Assembly (NCBI RefSeq): GCF_026262505.1
Contig: NC_067204.1
Location: 12,728,522-12,792,521, forward strand
Reading direction: 5' to 3'
Source: Trichomonas vaginalis G3
Taxonomy: Eukaryota > Parabasalia > Trichomonadida > Trichomonadidae
DNA: 64,000 nt
Shown here in pieces: positions 39,772-49,259 of this stretch; within the stretch, counting starts at the first letter, position 1; the number at the start of each line of letters is the position of its first letter. The notes under the pieces are model-generated. The model was given only the letters and a program-made list of their open reading frames with translations, was not told where the DNA came from and searched no databases. Position numbers and translations under genes: made by a program.

Positions 39772-40746
39772 TTATATGTCATAATAGAACCCACGTGGAC
39801 CAAGCTTTACTTTCTTCCTGACTGAGTTTTTAACTCTTCTTTTTCCTTCATTGCCCTCTGCTTGAAGTTGTTGCATCTTTGCATTATGTTCATCTAGTAT
39901 GTTGCAAATTTCCCATGTCCTTTTTGCCTTTTGGCTCTGGTCGCCCATCTCAGGTAACCTATATCCTAGAAAGAGTTTGTCATAGTCTGTATTTGAGTCT
40001 TTGCGTATTGTTTGCATGACTCTTTCCTGAGTTTCTGGTTCAAGCTCTTCAAACAGTGCCTGTCCATATGGAATATGCTCGTTTCCAAATATATGTTTTT
40101 GTAGCCATTCTGGTTTTCTTTCCATGTTACCAACTATATCTTTTGTGAATGGGAAAGCTTTTACCCAATCTTTCAGTCTTGCGTCGTTTATTTCTGTAGT
40201 TGGTTTTATTTTGTCAAGGAACATGTTTTTCAATACTAACATTTCATTTGGTACTGTCCATTTGAGTTTTCTTAAATATTCATCCCTTCTCGGTTCATTG
40301 TCTGCAAAGTAAGTTTTTATGACATTTTGTAAACTTTCGTTTGCAAGGTCATGTACAATAGGTTCTCTTCCTTCTCTGTCCATAACTTTCTTTCTAAACT
40401 CTTCACCAAATATACCATCTCTATGGTTCTGTGTAGTTCTTTGAGATAAATGTTCTAGAACGTCAGGTGTTATATTTCCATCAGCCATGTTCATTTCATA
40501 CTGGTCCAAAATATCTGCATGTTTCATATCTTTCAATGGCATTAAAGCCGCGCTTAAAATACCAGCTATATCTCGTTCACCATTGACTTCCATTGCGTCT
40601 ACAACTTCTTGGAATTGAGGTTGTAAGTTTATGAACCACCTATCTGGATTAGCTTTATGACCCCATCTCATTGTAGTTCCATCGTCTGCAGAAACAAAAG
40701 TAGGTTTGTTTCCATCTTGGTTAGGTTCTGAATGAACTTTAAACAA
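39772..40746 (-). CDS. Large conserved virion-block ORF (unknown)
   Basis: A long open frame of about 324 codons (39,772-40,746), the longest intact one in the block, with no ATG at its edge, so it probably continues from upstream sequence. It is charged and helical (EELEPETQERVMQTIRKDSN; LDEHNAKMQQLQAEGNEGKR) with a basic C-terminus (RRVKNSVRKKVKLGPRG). Candidates are a scaffold, portal-like or DNA-binding core protein. I cannot choose. Confidence 0.5.
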   Translation of the reverse strand: MFKVHSEPNQDGNKPTFVSADDGTTMRWGHKANPDRWFINLQPQFQEVVDAMEVNGERDIAGILSAALMPLKDMKHADILDQYEMNMADGNITPDVLEHLSQRTTQNHRDGIFGEEFRKKVMDREGREPIVHDLANESLQNVIKTYFADNEPRRDEYLRKLKWTVPNEMLVLKNMFLDKIKPTTEINDARLKDWVKAFPFTKDIVGNMERKPEWLQKHIFGNEHIPYGQALFEELEPETQERVMQTIRKDSNTDYDKLFLGYRLPEMGDQSQKAKRTWEICNILDEHNAKMQQLQAEGNEGKRRVKNSVRKKVKLGPRGFYYDI

Positions 40747-40775
40747 TGTTTCATTTCTATATGTTTTCTTGAAAT

Positions 40776-42700
40776 TTAACCTTTTATTTTCACCGAGTTC
40801 ATCCGAAGATTGAACGTTAAATGCTCGTAAGTAAAAAGGGTTGTTGTATTGTGTACATTTTCTTTCAGTGCTTCCATTCTATGCTGAATATTTTCATCTG
40901 GTGTTGGAGTCTTTTGTATGTCGGCAAACATTTTTCGATATTCTTCTACTATGTCAGCTGAATTTTTTTTAGACTCTTGGAAATATTCCATATTCTCCGC
41001 ATACTCTTGTTGAGGGTCAAGATTTTTCGGCTGTTCCAAATCTTCATCTAGTTCTGTGAAGTTAGTTTCCAAAGGAGTGACTTGTTCGTTTCCTTCAGGC
41101 TCTTCTAGCTGTTGTTGCTGAACTATTTTTCCATGTCTGGTTGTATCTGAACTAGTTCTTCCTGTGGAGTTTCTTGTACCTCATCTGCTGGCATTTCATA
41201 TATTCCGAGACCGTTTTCAACAAGTTCCCTTTCTAAGTCATCCGGACTCAAAAACCTTTCTTCTTTCGTTCCGTCTCTATTTTTTACGCGTTTCATGACG
41301 GGAGTTGAATTGTCATTTAGCTCTGACATCAAATATCTCGGAGTAAATTCAGTCATGTCATTTGGATGATATGCTATTAAATCATATCCCTTAGCGAGCT
41401 TGTATTTTCCAGGTTTGAAATTATATCCCATTTGGTGCTGAACCATAAAGCTAAATAGGTTCGGGTCAGTATTTCCATCCTTGAACTTTCTAATAGCTTC
41501 TTTATATCTGTCACTAAAGTCAATACTATCTGGGTAACCATAGTCTTCCTTAAGCCTTTTTAAGAATTCTTGTTTCCTTGTTCTCTACTTCTTTTATGTC
41601 CTTGCTCTGTTTGTGGTTGTTGTTGTGCAGGGTTTTGAACTGTTGGTTTGTGGTTGTTGTTGTGCAGGGTTTTGAACTGTTGGTTGTTGTGTTGGTTGTT
41701 GTGCTGGTTGTTGTGTTGGTTGTTGTTGTTGTTGTGCTGGATTTTGAACTGTTGGTTGTTGTGTTGGTTTTGGTGCATGCCTGTGTCTGTGTCCATGTGA
41801 CGATGTAAATGTTTTAGGTAGTCCTGGTGCAGGTGCTTCTCTTGGAGGGTTTGGTGGTATATAAATTCCAACAGCTGGTATATAAGTTCCACCAGCTGGC
41901 ACATATGTTCCATCTGCAGCGTAATGTCCTACCTGACTTTTCGTTCTTAAGAAAGCATTTACTAGGTCTGTTTTGGTCTGTTGTAACTCTTTTTCTTGAC
42001 TTTTCACAACAGTTGCTCTAACGGCGTCATAGGCACTTTGAACTGCCTGTCTCGTTGCTGCATCTGTTATTTTCGTCATATTTTGTGCTACTTCTTTTAA
42101 CTCTTTGTCGAAACCTTCAGACTTCAGTTTCTTTCCAGATGAGAAGTCGTTCACTTGTTTCACCTTACTATGAAGAGCTTCGAAGGCGTTCTTAAAGTCA
42201 GCATTTGTTAAAGCTTCATTTGAACTGTCTTCATCCGCTTGTATTTTTTGTCCTTATTGACCCTATAAGTTGGGCTGCTTTAGCGTTAGCTTGGGCATCT
42301 AACCAGTCATTGTTAGCTTTTATATATTCTGCGCTTTTTCATTGCCTTTTGCATGGCTTGCGTCGTTATTTTTACTTTCTTGTGCTAAGTTTTCATACTG
42401 TACGGTTTGGTTTTGCAACTGTAAAAGTTTTTCCTTTGCCTTACTTTGCTTCAATTCTTTTTATACTCATCGCTATCCATATATGTCTTCAGGGCTTTTT
42501 GTTTTATCTCTTCATCTTTCAGTACTTTATATTGAGTAGTATGGTTTTTCAAATTTATGACATCTTGTTCCATTTTTGCTACTTCTGCTGCTTTTTCTGA
42601 CACTTTTTTGCATATTCCTCTGTACTTAGTTCTTTCAGTTGTTCTTCTTTCTTCTTTTTCTCTACGTTTAACTCATTGAGTTTCTTGTGTGTCTGTCATA
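40776..42700 (-). pseudogene. Long coiled-coil / Gln-Pro-rich virion-block region
   Basis: Minus-strand coding-type sequence in several open pieces (40,776-41,072; 41,123-41,446; 41,594-42,163; further to 42,700). Parts are a coiled coil rich in Lys/Glu/Gln, a segment with repeated GTYVPAGGTYIPAVGIYIPP, and a Gln/Pro/Asn-rich tract (PTVQNPAQQQ repeats). It resembles a long structural or scaffold protein. Broken many times. Confidence 0.45.
41590..41770. repeat. GTTGTTGTGC-type tandem repeat in coding sequence
   Basis: Imperfect repeats of GTTGTTGTGCAGG/TTTTGAACTGTTGGTT that encode Gln/Pro/Asn repeats (NPAQQQ, PTQQPAQQ) on the minus strand. Confidence 0.75.
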
Positions 42701-42719
42701 TTCTAGTTTCTTTTCGTTT

Positions 42720-43052
42720 TCACTTATTTGTTTCTGTATGTCTATGTTTGACTTTTTGACATCTGTTATTTGATTTTTGAGTGAACTCAAATTCATTTGA
42801 CTTTGAGGTTATAAGCTGTTCCGTCTGCAGCTCACCATAGCCTGCCATTTTCGCTAAAAGTGCCGCTCTTAAACCTCCACTCTGTGCACCAATAACTCGG
42901 TTTAAAAGCATAGGGTTGCTTGACATTTGTTGCAACATAGTGGGGTCATTCATCATTTGTTGTTGCAACTGTTGTTGTGGTGTCAGTTTTACTATTGGAT
43001 GTTTCAATGCTCTCTTCCTCTTACGTATATTCTTACGTAGCTTACGTGGCAT
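42720..43052 (-). CDS. Basic Gln/Met-rich N-terminal virion-block ORF
   Basis: ATG at 43,052 (MPRKLRKNIRKRKRALKHP), the first gene inward from the right end. Strongly basic first 20 residues, then a Gln/Met-rich stretch (QQLQQQMMNDPTMLQQMSSN) and a helical region. It is probably the front of the coiled-coil gene that follows on the same strand. The basic start could bind DNA in the virion. Confidence 0.45.
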   Translation of the reverse strand: MPRKLRKNIRKRKRALKHPIVKLTPQQQLQQQMMNDPTMLQQMSSNPMLLNRVIGAQSGGLRAALLAKMAGYGELQTEQLITSKSNEFEFTQKSNNRCQKVKHRHTETNK

Positions 43053-43074
43053 TTTAAGTGAAGTTAAAAACATT

Positions 43075-43610
43075 TACGATGAAGAAGTTTCGACAAAACA
43101 TTTACGAAGAAATCATGAAAATTATGAGGTGAGAAAAAGGTGAGAAAAGAGGTGACATCTCACCTCTTCACCTAAATTATATTTTGGTCATTTACGCTCA
43201 TTACGAAGAAGTCTTGACAAAACATTTACGAAGAAGTCTTGACAAAACATTTACGAAGAAGTCTTGACAAAACATTTACGAAGAAGTCTTGACAAAAACA
43301 TTTACGAAGAAGTCTTGACAAATATACGATGAAATTCATGAGTTTTCTACGATGTTAGAAAACATGTTAGAAAAGGTGTTAGATCTAACATTCTAACATA
43401 AACATTATTTTTTGGTCATTTACGCTCATTACGATGAAATCATGACAAAACATTTACGAAGAAGTCTTGACAAAACATTTACGAAGAAGTCTTGACAAAA
43501 CATTTACGTTCATGTTTGACAAAACATTTACGTTCATGTTTGACAAAACATTTACGAAGAAGTCTTGACAAAACATTTACGATGAAGTCTTGACAAAAAA
43601 GTCAACGGCT
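43075..43610. repeat. Subterminal repeats with both box-array types
   Basis: Tandem copies of a 25-bp unit (TTTACGAAGAAGTCTTGACA core) at about 43,190-43,330 and 43,430-43,600. There is one AGGTGAG-type array at 43,130-43,178 and one ATGTTAG-type array at 43,354-43,402, each followed by TTTACGCTCATTACGA. No gene is present. Confidence 0.85.
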
Positions 43611-43696
43611 GGTCGGCTGGGGTTCGGTCCTCCTCTTGGGTCTTGGGAAAAATTCTTAGGGCTAGAAGGCACGAAGTGCCTGGAAGCCCCACTACC
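43611..43696. repeat. Probable right terminus of the Polinton
   Basis: A G+C-rich stretch, unlike all neighbours, ending GGAAGCCCCACTACC at 43,696 beside T27. It contains the hairpin GGCAC-GAA-GTGCC. Repeats and element similarity stop here. The opposite terminus is not in the window, so terminal inverted repeat and target duplication cannot be confirmed. Confidence 0.6.
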
Positions 43697-43723
43697 TTTT
43701 TTTTTTTTTTTTTTTTTTTTTTT
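43697..43723. repeat. Poly-T run (27 T)
   Basis: Uninterrupted T run exactly at the Polinton edge. It could be the insertion site or part of the element end. Confidence 0.9.
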
Positions 43724-43871
43724 ATTTCATCTTTATTATTTTTTTTATTCCTTTGAAAAGTGACACTGGATAGTTTGTCCCTTTCTCTGGATATTTTGAA
43801 TGAATTGGCTTTATTAGGTTGTTTTTAGACGTTTATAATTTCCAAATTTTATTTGAAAATCAAAAAATTAC
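43724..43871. other. AT-rich flank between Polinton end and DNA transposon
   Basis: No ORF or repeat apart from the 15-bp border repeat at its end (43,857-43,871). Confidence 0.6.
43857..43871. repeat. Left 15-bp target-site duplication
   Basis: AAATCAAAAAATTAC directly before TGTTATAGACCG. The identical 15 bp follows the other end of the element at 47,525-47,539. Confidence 0.75.
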
Positions 43872-44897
43872 TGTTATAGACCGAAAATAGATTTTTTCGG
43901 TTTTCTCTTCAAATAATTGAAAGAATGATACTATTATAGGTTTATTATATTATATAGCATATAATCATGCTATAGCCGAAAATTATAAGTTTTGAGAAGA
44001 TTGAATATAACACAAATAAATTTGAATGTAAGTTAAATTGCTTGTTGTTTTTAATAGCTATTTAATGAGAAATCCAATATTGCAAAATTCAAATTGAATG
44101 ATTGAAAGAACAGAAAAAGTCATTCTTTTCAATTTCGAATATTTTTCATTGTATTTATAATTATATGGTAAATAAGATATTTAAACTTGATTTTTGAAGG
44201 AAAATTCACAAAATTGAATAAATTCAAATAATTTTTATTCAAAAATAAACTAGTTATTTGAGTTTAATACTAATTATCTATTCAAACTACAAAGTTTGTA
44301 ATTTAAAATATTTTGTGAGATCAGATTGAATTAATTCAAGGTTCTTTTCAATTAATATTAATGACCATATTACGCATTTTCGAACATTCTAAACCAAATA
44401 TATAAAAATGGGAGACGAATGATAAATTTTTTAGACATAAAGAAGTTGTTTACCGAGTTTTAGCTCTTATCTCTAACAAAAAATTAATTTTTAAAAAAAT
44501 GACCGAATACGTTTCACAGCGAGAAAAAAATAAAAGGCAAGATAGAATTTTCTAGACATAAAGAAGTTGTTTACCGAGTTTTAGCTTTTATCTCTAACAA
44601 AAAATTAATTTTTAAAAAAATGACCGAATACGTTTCACAGCGAGAAAAAAATAAAAGGCAAGATAGAATTTTCTAGACATAAAGAAGTTGTTTACCGAGT
44701 TTTAGCTCTTATCTCTAACAAAAAATTAATTTTTAAAAAAATGACCGAATACGTTTCACAGCGAGAAAAAAATAAAAGGCAAGATAGAATTTTCTAGACA
44801 TAAAGAAGTTGTTTACCGAGTTTTAGCTCTTATCTCTAACAAAAAATTAATTTTTAAAAAAATGACCGAATACGTTTCACAGCGAGAAAAAAATAAA
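43872..44897. repeat. Left terminal inverted repeat with four 121-bp units
   Basis: AT-rich outer 570 bp, then units starting near 44,441, 44,562, 44,683 and 44,804, each exactly 121 bp and containing GAAGTTGTTTACCGAG and GACCGAATACGTTTCACAGC. Confidence 0.9.
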
Positions 44898-45074
44898 ACT
44901 GTACACTGATTTTCATTTTCATTTCCAGTCACTTTACTTATTATTTTTTCTTTTTTTCATTTTAATTATAAATTATTTCATAATACGTTTATTTATGTTA
45001 CCATTTTCTTTATTCTTTTGAATTCCATACTAGACACTTATAGAATATTTTGATTGTTAACGTACTTCATTAGA

Positions 45075-46045
45075 ATGAATCCTTACAAAGGGTATGTCGA
45101 TCGAATTTACCTAATTGGTATTTCCAATCAGATTGAAGAAGGTAAAATGACATGGGAAGAAGCTTGCACCCATGTTCCCATCGCCCCAACCCTTCAATCA
45201 AATGATTTCAAATATTTAGATGTTTCAAAATCTTTTTTACAAAATCAATTTAGCTTACAGAATATCCCATTGCTAAAGGCAAGAAAGGTCGTAGGGTCAA
45301 TCCCTACGACCAAATCAAAGCTCTTGCTGTGATACATGACCACTGGGCCTTTCCCTGTGGTCAAACAAAACAATGGAAACGTTTGAAATTACAACAAATT
45401 GATGTATCTTATAGAGAAGTACGCAGATACTTCAAAGAAAATCATTTCACCAAGACGCGATTAGAGCATGCCGGGCCAGAAACAGCAGTAGATATTGGGC
45501 GCTTTCACCCAATCTTATCTGGCACGCATATGTTCATTATTTTAGGGGTGTTCGTGGCCAGTATATTTATGGCATAATCGACGATTTTAGCCGCAAAGTC
45601 CTAGCGTGTATACAAATACCAGATATGCTGGCAGCGACGACAGCGAACGTTGCGGCTTCCGCCTTCATTGAATTTGGCGCCCCTTATTGTTTCTGGACCG
45701 ACAACGGTTCAGAAAATAGGGGCGCCTTTAAGATCTACTTGATCTTTGGGGCGTCCAATGGCGGCATACAGACTCTCATTCTCCTACCAAAATGGGAAGA
45801 TTGAGAGATTCTGGCCGACATTGGAGCGCTGCCAAAGCATTCAGGCTATTCCTGCCTTTATTTGGGAGTACAATAATAACACACCGCATGAAGATCTCCC
45901 AATTAATCCATTAACTGGAACAAATTACACGCCAAATCAAATGTATCAGCTGAAACCGAAATACACAAATGCAGATACAGAAAGGTTGTGGCAAATATGG
46001 GATACAGATACAGGCATGACCGCTGTTGACACATTCACAGCGTAA
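45075..46045 (+). pseudogene. rve-type DDE transposase (frameshifted)
   Basis: ATG 45,075 (MNPYKGYVDRIYLIG) is the first plausible start. The frame changes near 45,280-45,300, near 45,530-45,560 and again before about 45,745, so the gene is broken by about three frameshifts. The N-terminal part has helix-turn-helix-like segments (WEEACTHVPIAPTLQ; DHWAFPCGQTKQW). The catalytic core shows YGIIDDFSRKVL, then CFWTDNGSEN (second Asp) and NGKIERFWPTLE (Glu), a D-D-E spacing typical of rve integrases and IS3-type transposases. The end has TPNQMYQLKPKY. Closely matching TIRs mean the element could still be moved by a transposase supplied from another copy. Confidence 0.78.
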
Positions 46046-46497
46046 TAATAAACATAATTTTTTCATATCATTTTTAACAAGTTTTTTTAAATGTATGTAA
46101 TGAATAATTCATTAGAATATGATAATGCACATTGTAACAGAATAGAACAATCACCAAATTTTTTTTTGAAATTAAAAAATAAAAGTAAAAAGTATAAAGT
46201 AATCTAACCAAAAAAGATATTTAAAAGAATTTTGGAAAAAACAGAATATGGATAATGATATTATTTTAGATACACAATCGATGTACTGAAGAATAATCCG
46301 GTAAAATGATGATATAAAATTAGATTATTTTACAAGTAGCTAAAAGAATAAAACTATAATATAAAATAAATGAAGTTTAATGAAACAATAAAGGGTTAAA
46401 TAAAATAAAAAAGATTTTTATTTTATATCAGTATTGAGAAGAAGTAACAGCTGACACTTGGTAGACAACTTCTTTATGTCTAGAAAATTCTATCTTG
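46046..46497. other. Transposon interior, no gene
   Basis: AT-rich sequence between the transposase stop and the right TIR. No ORF of note. A short remnant extension of the 121-bp unit starts near 46,468. Confidence 0.6.
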
Positions 46498-47524
46498 CCT
46501 TTTATTTTTTTCTCGCTGTGAAACGTATTCGGTCATTTTTTTAAAAATTAATTTTTTGTTAGAGATAAGAGCTAAAACTCGGTAAACAACTTCTTTATGT
46601 CTAGAAAATTCTATCTTGCCTTTTATTTTTTCTCGCTGTGAAACGTATTCGGTCATTTTTTTAAAAATTAATTTTTTGTTAGAGATAAAAGCTAAAACTC
46701 GGTAAACAACTTCTTTATGTCTAGAAAATTCTATCTTGCCTTTTATTTTTTTCTCGCTGTGAAACGTATTCGGTCATTTTTTAAAAATTAATTTTTTGTT
46801 AGAGATAAGAGCTAAAACTCGGTAAACAACTTCTTTATGTCTAGAAAATTCTATCTTGCCTTTTATTTTTTTCTCGCTGTGAAACGTATTCGGTCATTTT
46901 TTTAAAAATTAATTTTTTGTTAGAGATAAGAGCTAAAACTCGGTAAACAACTTCTTTATGTCTAAAAAATTTATCATTCGTCTCCCATTTTTATATATTT
47001 GGTTTAGAATGTTCGAAAATGCGTAATATGGTCATTAATATTAATTGAAAAGAACCTTGAATTAATTCAATCTGATCTCACAAAATATTTTAAATTACAA
47101 ACTTTGTAGTTTGAATAGATAATTAGTATTAAACTCAAATAACTAGTTTATTTTTGAATAAAAATTATTTGAATTTATTCAATTTTGTGAATTTTCCTTC
47201 AAAAATCAAGTTTAAATATCTTATTTACCATATAATTATAAATACAATGAAAAATATTCGAAATTGAAAAGAATGACTTTTTCTGTTCTTTCAATCATTC
47301 AATTTGAATTTTGCAATATTGGATTTCTCATTAAATAGCTATTAAAAACAACAAGCAATTTAACTTACATTCAAATTTATTTGTGTTATATTCAATCTTC
47401 TCAAAACTTATAATTTTCGGCTATAGCATGATTATATGCTATATAATATAATAAACCTATAATAGTATCATTCTTTCAATTATTTGAAGAGAAAACCGAA
47501 AAAATCTATTTTCGGTCTATAACA
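46498..47524. repeat. Right terminal inverted repeat with four 121-bp units
   Basis: Reverse complement of 43,872-44,897, including four tandem units and the outer AT-rich part, with only small length differences. The four-plus-four units make a very large inverted structure. Confidence 0.9.
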
Positions 47525-47539
47525 AAATCAAAAAATTAC
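47525..47539. repeat. Right 15-bp target-site duplication
   Basis: AAATCAAAAAATTAC directly after ...CGGTCTATAACA, identical to 43,857-43,871. Confidence 0.75.
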
Positions 47540-47713
47540 CATAAATAATTTAAAAATAATTTTCATTTTTTCAAATTTAAAAAAATTTTGGAAGTAGAGA
47601 TGCGAGTTTCCGAATTTTTTTAGCCCTGGGATGTCATAACCGCTGCGGTTTTGTAAAATTTGGGATAAATTTTGACAATCCATTTTTTGTGGGATGTACG
47701 TTTATATCAATTT

Positions 47714-47731
47714 GCTCGGCGTTTGCCGAGC
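47714..47731. repeat. Perfect 7-bp hairpin
   Basis: GCTCGGC-GTTT-GCCGAGC, just ahead of the tandem array. Otherwise 47,540-47,761 is AT-rich without a gene. Confidence 0.75.
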
Positions 47732-47761
47732 TATTGTACAATCCTACTCGAATTCATTACG

Positions 47762-48125
47762 CAGCCCTGGTCACTCAAAGGCCGGGGCATACAATTACAA
47801 AATAGTAGAGTGAGACTCTTCTAATTTCTTCCAATCACAAGGAAGATCTTAGAAGAGCCTCACTCTGCTCGAACACATTACGCAGCCCTGGTCACTCAAA
47901 GGCCGGGGCATACAATTACAAAATAGTAGAGTGAGACTCTTCTAATTTCTTCCAATCACAAGGAAGATCTTAGAAGAGCCTCACTCTGCTCGAACACATT
48001 ACGCAGCCCTGGTCACTCAAAGGCCGGGGCATACAATTACAAAATAGTAGAGTGAGACTCTTCTAATTTCTTCCAATCACAAGGAAGATCTTAGAAGAGC
48101 CTCACTCTGCTCGAACACATTACGC
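47762..48125. repeat. Three 121-bp tandem units, each a long hairpin
   Basis: Units begin at 47,762, 47,883 and 48,004, are near identical, and start CAGCCCTGGTCACTCAAAGG. In each, GAGTGAGACTCTTCTAA pairs with TTAGAAGAGCCTCACTC (one mismatch), and inner CTTCC/GGAAG extends the stem to about 25 bp with an 8-base loop. No ORF. Confidence 0.9.
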
Positions 48126-48149
48126 AGCTCCTGCTCAACAATGAGCAGG

Positions 48150-48433
48150 TCTTACCACTTTGAGAGGCTTTCGCTCGAGTTCTGATGCAGATCCCAACGC
48201 GAGCGAGAGTCTCTCAAGCAAGCTTCTAATTTGTAGCTAGAGTTTCACTCTTATGAACTGGCAGCCAATTTGAGAGACTTTCGCTCGAGATCTAATGAAA
48301 AATCAGAACTCGGCCAAAAATTGCCCAAACAGGCTTGTAATTCGTAGCTATAGTATTGATCGTATGGATGTGTTGCCAATATGAGAGACTTTCGCTCGAT
48401 GTCTGATATTGCATCAGACATCGAGCGAAAGTC
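48150..48433. repeat. Degenerate repeats with CTTTCGCTCGA and a perfect palindrome
   Basis: Three diverged units of about 110 bp share GAGAG(A/G)CTTTCGCTCGA and a TTGTAGCTA-like segment. The last contains 21-bp perfect inverted arms (48,387-48,407 and 48,413-48,433, with CTTTCGCTCGATGTC in the left arm) around five bases. Confidence 0.8.
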
Positions 48434-49259
48434 ACTCAAAACAGCTTAGACATGTCTATTTTGACGGCATTAAATGATTTCATAGGAAATGTCTCAGTTG
48501 TTAATTAAGTTCACGTGAGCTTTTATGAATGAAAATAAGTAAAAAAAAAGAATTTTCTCAAAAAAAATTGTGTACGCATTGAAATTTTTATCTATAAATT
48601 TAGATATGTCATCAATAATATAATATAATTTTAAATTCGTGGAGTACACTTGGGATAATTGAATATGGGCTACCCCATCCCAACCTCTCAAACTTCCTCT
48701 GAATTTGGACAAGGTATCCCAATCCCAAAGACCTATCTGAATAAAATGAAATAAGTATATTATATATATTATTTATTTGCTAATAATGAGCATAAATCGC
48801 TAAAATTATGAAGAAATTAAAAATTAAAAATTAAAATTAGAAAAAAATGTTGATTTAATGAGAGAATATTGTATAAAAATAGAATTATTAGCTAAAATAC
48901 GTATTAATTTTATGATATTTCAATCACATTAACGAAAATCGCCCATTTTTAATTCAAATGGGCGGGAAAAAAAATAAAATTCCAAAAAAATTGAATTGGG
49001 GAAACGATAGGGGACGGGATATGAGAAACCCCATATGTTTGGGAATTTTTCGCATCACTATTGGAAGTATCAGGAAGATTCTTTCTAAAATTCAATAAGC
49101 CATTTTCATATACTTTTAGTAGAGATATGATTTAACTATAAATTATCTCTCAAATGGTTAATTCAATTTAAATTTTTCTAAATTTGTTTGAAAAAATCTG
49201 AAAAAAAACAGAATTTAAAACATAATAGAAACTACTTTAATGGAAACAAACATATATGA
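48434..49259. other. AT-rich intergenic DNA, no supported gene
   Basis: Only short frames without ATG support or recognisable domains. A few G/C runs (near 48,660-48,725 and 48,995-49,030) resemble each other in inverse orientation (CCCATCCCAA versus TTGGGGAAACGATAGGGG) but form no clear repeat. Confidence 0.5.

Larger units (their letters stand above)
20135..43696. mobile_element. Polinton copy C, near full length with right end
   Basis: Some 23.5 kb in the size range of Trichomonas Mavericks. It has an orderly gene set: methyltransferase-like remnant, small virion-type genes, fibre, integrase, pre-polymerase ORF, polymerase, HNH and coiled-coil genes, conserved 120-aa gene, minisatellite, MSDVPP gene, box-array gene, ATPase, two conserved genes, D5-like helicase, then about 6.7 kb of minus-strand probable virion genes and a repeat-rich end. 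Several genes are broken, in total perhaps 20 to 30 breaks. It lacks the GIY-YIG/KilA-N block of copies A and B and uses the ATGTTAG boxes. Few substitutions against copy A imply recent activity. The left boundary is a junction, not a recognised terminus. Confidence 0.85.
43872..47524. mobile_element. DNA transposon with 1-kb TIRs and rve-type transposase
   Basis: A 3.65-kb element with perfect-looking outer ends TGTTATAGACCGAAAATAG and its complement. The termini read TG...CA, as for rve-type integrases and transposases. Long terminal inverted repeats of about 1,025 bp each (43,872-44,897 and about 46,498-47,524) contain four 121-bp tandem units apiece. A transposase region lies between them. 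A 15-bp direct repeat borders it. It is a plain DNA transposon, broadly of the Ginger/IS3EU sort, but I cannot assign it to a named family. TIRs that still match closely mean a young insertion, yet the transposase is broken. Confidence 0.85.

Noticed and set aside
42205-42600. Plus-strand frame in the virion block
   Set aside because: Shadow of the minus-strand coiled-coil region. Its hydrophobic runs come from complemented Lys/Glu/Gln codons.
45054-45074. Transposase start upstream of ATG 45,075
   Set aside because: The frame is open upstream but begins without ATG; the conserved-looking protein starts at MNPYKGY.
47617-48130. Small structured RNA gene (tRNA/snRNA) in the hairpin array
   Set aside because: Stems are long simple hairpins in tandem. 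No tRNA cloverleaf, Sm site or promoter pattern seen.
48494-48712. 72-codon minus-strand frame
   Set aside because: AT-rich, no recognisable domain and no promoter; composition matches intergenic DNA.
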